A DNA stretch of 9,129 nt from Rhizobacter sp. GTDB taxonomy: Bacteria; Pseudomonadota; Gammaproteobacteria; Burkholderiales; Burkholderiaceae_C. The stretch is from assembly GCA_025359585.1 (NCBI GenBank), contig JANYFX010000519.1:1-9129 (forward strand). The letters are read 5' to 3'. Within the stretch, counting starts at the first letter, position 1, and each line of letters starts with the position of its first letter. Shown here one piece after another: positions 7,669 to 9,129 of this stretch. A program made the translations under genes and the position numbers. The notes beneath the pieces were generated by a model. It made no database searches. It saw only the letters and a list, made by a program, of their open reading frames with translations, and had not been told where the DNA came from.

Positions 7669-7986
7669 TCAGTAGGGGAACGTGAAAACGTACTTGCCCA
7701 AGCCGTTCAGCCAAGAGCGTTCAGCTGTGATCCATGCTTTCGCGTGCGACACGGCGGCCTCCTGCGTGTCCCCGCTGAACGACAGGACGTACATCTCCGA
7801 CGTTCCGGGTGTGTTGAGCACCGCCTCCAGCGACGGGTCGGCGTTGAACACGGCGAGCCCGCTCCCGGTGCAGTTGGGGCAGCCTCCCTCGATGACGCCG
7901 TAGGCTGATTTCTGGCTCACCTGCCCCTGATCCAGAGCGGTCGAACGGGGCATACCGTAACCAATGACGATGACCTTGCAGACCAT
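7669..7986 (-). CDS. Uncharacterised 105-residue protein with CPNCTGSG motif (paralogue B)
   Basis: This is the upstream member of the tandem pair, and like A I cannot assign it to a family. The start at 7986 has an AGGAG Shine-Dalgarno (complement of 7993-7997) 6 bases upstream, and it aligns exactly with the start of A. The protein begins MVCKVIVIGYG and keeps 'GGCPNCTGSGL' at 34-44. It continues with 'EAVLNTPGTSEMYVLSFSG' (54-72), 'HAKAWITAERSWLN' (81-94) and the aromatic end TFPY. The strongest conservation between A and B falls on the Cys-x-x-Cys-x-Gly-x-Gly segment, YVLSF, AKAWI and the final Tyr, so these are probably the working parts. The protein is predicted soluble and cytoplasmic. 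It is the first gene of the possible B-A-binding protein-kinase-receiver-cyclase series. A candidate promoter lies at 8050-8078. Confidence 0.8.
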   Translation of the reverse strand: MVCKVIVIGYGMPRSTALDQGQVSQKSAYGVIEGGCPNCTGSGLAVFNADPSLEAVLNTPGTSEMYVLSFSGDTQEAAVSHAKAWITAERSWLNGLGKYVFTFPY

Positions 7987-8049
7987 GCGAATCTCCTGTT
8001 GTGTCGCGATTTTGGAAGCGGGGCGAACGGGGTTCTTGCCCACCTCGCC

Positions 8050-8078
8050 AGTATCCCCGCCAGGCTCCGAGCGGTCAT
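8050..8078 (-). promoter_or_regulatory. Candidate sigma-70-like promoter for paralogue B
   Basis: On the minus strand, ATGACC (8078-8073) and GATACT (8055-8050) are separated by 17 bases. Each matches the consensus box at 4 of 6 positions. Transcription would start near 8043, leaving a leader of about 56 bases before the B start. This is the best match I saw by eye in the region and could be chance. Confidence 0.25.
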
Positions 8079-8249
8079 CCCCATGATGAAGGAACCGCAT
8101 CCCGACCGTCGCTTGCCTCAACCGCCGTGGCGACGCGGCACCTTCCTGGGCGCGGGCGCTCATCAATCGCAACGATGTGCTGCGGGCAAGAAGCTTCTAC
8201 CTTTTGCACCGCAGGCGCCGACGGGCGCCGTTGTGCCCCGGGCCCGCTA

Positions 8250-8477
8250 ATGCAACTTCCTCCACCCCAACCCCACTGGCCATGGTTTGCCGCCGTCGCC
8301 GGCTTGGCATTGCTCGCGTCGCTGACGATCGCCTCCGGGCGCGATCCGCGCGCGCCACAGCCCGCGCTGGCGGCAGGGCCCAGTCAGGTGGCCGCCAGCG
8401 CAGCCTCGTCGGTCTCGCAGGACGCATCTCCGGCGTTCGATCGCCGGTACCTGCTTTGCTCACCTTCCCTGAACTAG
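8250..8477 (+). CDS. Possible small single-pass membrane protein
   Basis: A 75-residue frame beginning MQLPPPQPHWPW. A hydrophobic segment of about 18 residues (WFAAVAGLALLASLTIAS, about 12-29) is bounded by tryptophans and followed by an Arg-Asp-Arg stretch. The remainder is Ala/Ser/Pro-rich and low in complexity. The layout fits a one-pass inner-membrane protein. No Shine-Dalgarno precedes the ATG, the frame stays open upstream of it, and open frames are common in GC-rich DNA, so this may be chance. I do not recognise a family. Confidence 0.3.
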   Translation: MQLPPPQPHWPWFAAVAGLALLASLTIASGRDPRAPQPALAAGPSQVAASAASSVSQDASPAFDRRYLLCSPSLN

Positions 8478-8561
8478 ACCGCTGCCCGCAGAGAACCAGT
8501 CCCCATCGGCGGATCGACGCGCGAGCGGCCGCCAACGTGCTGGCCGCGGTCCGGCCCAGTC

Positions 8562-9129
8562 TCAGCCCAATGCCTTCGGCGGTGCAAACCGAACCGCCGG
8601 CTTCTCGGCCCGCGCGTACAACCCCGCCACCTTCGGCAGGTTCTTCTCGATGTCGTGAATGCGCGTCGGCCCCGAAGGGTGGGTGCTCATGAACTGCGGC
8701 GGCGCGTTCTTGTTGGCCGCCGCCATCTTCTGCCACAGTGTCACGCCCGCGTGCGGGTCATAACCGGCGCGCGCGGCGAGCTCCATGCCGACGAGGTCGG
8801 CCTCGGACTCGTCTTCGCGGCCGAACTTGAGCGTGAGCAGCTGGCCGCCCATGCCGGCGGCCATGCGCCCCGCGTTGCCGAGCCCGAAGATCGCCGCGCC
8901 AACTTCGATCGCACCGCGCGTGGCCATGGTCTTGCCCATGCGTTCACGGGCGTGCTCGCGCAGCGCGTGGGTCATTTCGTGGCCCATGATCATCGCAACC
9001 TCGTCGTCGTTCAACTGCAGCTGCTCGAGGATGCCGTAGTAGTACGCGATCTTGCCGCCCGGCATGCAGAAGGCGTTGACCTGTTTGCTGCCGATCAGGT
9101 TGACTTCCCACTTCCACTGGCGCGCCCGT
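8562..9129 (-). CDS. M48-family zinc metalloprotease, C-terminal part
   Basis: The frame enters from the right edge, so the start is missing; 188 residues to the TGA at 8564-8562 are visible. The visible part begins with 'WKWEVNLIGSKQVNAFCMPGGK', the conserved stretch before the active site in M48 peptidases. The catalytic zinc motif HEMTH (codons at 8981-8967) supplies two His ligands and the general-base Glu. The downstream 'EDESEADLVGMELAARAGYDP' contains the third zinc ligand Glu in the usual ExEADxxG pattern. The segment 'STHPSGPTRI' is the typical late M48 motif for these enzymes. Such proteins are often periplasmic or outer-membrane lipoproteins that degrade misfolded envelope proteins, but the signal sequence is outside the window. 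It appears functionally unrelated to the signalling operon. Confidence 0.93.
   Translation of the reverse strand, partial: RARQWKWEVNLIGSKQVNAFCMPGGKIAYYYGILEQLQLNDDEVAMIMGHEMTHALREHARERMGKTMATRGAIEVGAAIFGLGNAGRMAAGMGGQLLTLKFGREDESEADLVGMELAARAGYDPHAGVTLWQKMAAANKNAPPQFMSTHPSGPTRIHDIEKNLPKVAGLYARAEKPAVRFAPPKALG

Larger units (their letters stand above)
7143..7986 (-). repeat. Tandem gene duplication of the 105-residue family
   Basis: Two genes of exactly 318 bases each lie head to tail (7143-7460 and 7669-7986), separated by 208 bases. Their proteins align without gaps. DNA similarity is highest around the CPNC motif, where the plus strand reads gtgcagtt-[c/g]-gggcagcctccc in both. The flanking and spacer DNA shows no obvious similarity, so the duplication is old rather than recent. 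Confidence 0.8.
7987..8561. other. 575-base stretch without a firm gene
   Basis: This gap lies between the start of paralogue B and the 3' end of the M48 protease gene. It holds the Shine-Dalgarno and candidate promoter of B at its left end, one weak small coding candidate at 8250-8477 (plus strand), and a 6-bp inverted repeat (8525-8530 with 8542-8547) with no T-run after it. I see no RNA gene, transposon remnant or clear terminator in it. Confidence 0.5.

Noticed and set aside
8525..8547. Inverted repeat GCGGCC / GGCCGC as a terminator for the M48 gene
   Set aside because: The stem is 6 bp with an 11-base loop and no T-run. Such GC repeats are common in this DNA.

Overview
The window is GC-rich DNA with tightly packed genes. 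Its protein families (two Crp/Fnr regulators ending in a conserved Trp, a PAS-LuxR regulator, an ABC_sub_bind-type periplasmic protein next to a histidine kinase, and an M48 protease) look like a betaproteobacterium of the order Burkholderiales, perhaps near Rubrivivax or Leptothrix. That placement is inference from protein style. No rRNA, tRNA, insertion sequence or CRISPR array was seen.

Left part (1-2532): a truncated GNAT acetyltransferase on the minus strand, a Crp-type regulator on the minus strand (here CRP1, 279-923), a divergent PAS-LuxR regulator (1061-1759, plus), and a second Crp-type regulator (CRP2, 1882-2532, plus). CRP1 is bracketed by two near-perfect palindromes of the same form, TGTG-N7-CACA. 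One lies upstream of the acetyltransferase gene. The other lies in the divergent promoter region between CRP1 and the LuxR gene. They look like operators of CRP1 and/or CRP2.

Centre (2521-7033, all minus strand, transcribed right to left): a four-gene signalling operon. It encodes a periplasmic ABC_sub_bind-type ligand-binding protein, a Cache-HAMP histidine kinase, a single-domain response regulator, and a response regulator fused to a class III nucleotide cyclase. Two junctions are 4-base ATGA overlaps and the third has a 3-base gap. The cyclase gene runs convergently into CRP2, and their ends overlap by 12 bases. A natural reading is a relay: periplasmic ligand, then binding protein, kinase, phosphorylated receiver, cyclic nucleotide, Crp-type regulator, and finally the TGTG-N7-CACA operators.

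Right part (7143-9129): two tandem 105-residue paralogues of a family I do not recognise, both with a CPNCTGSG motif and good Shine-Dalgarno sequences. They lie on the same strand just upstream of the signalling operon. A 575-base stretch follows with at most one small membrane-protein candidate. The window ends in the C-terminal part of an M48 zinc metalloprotease.
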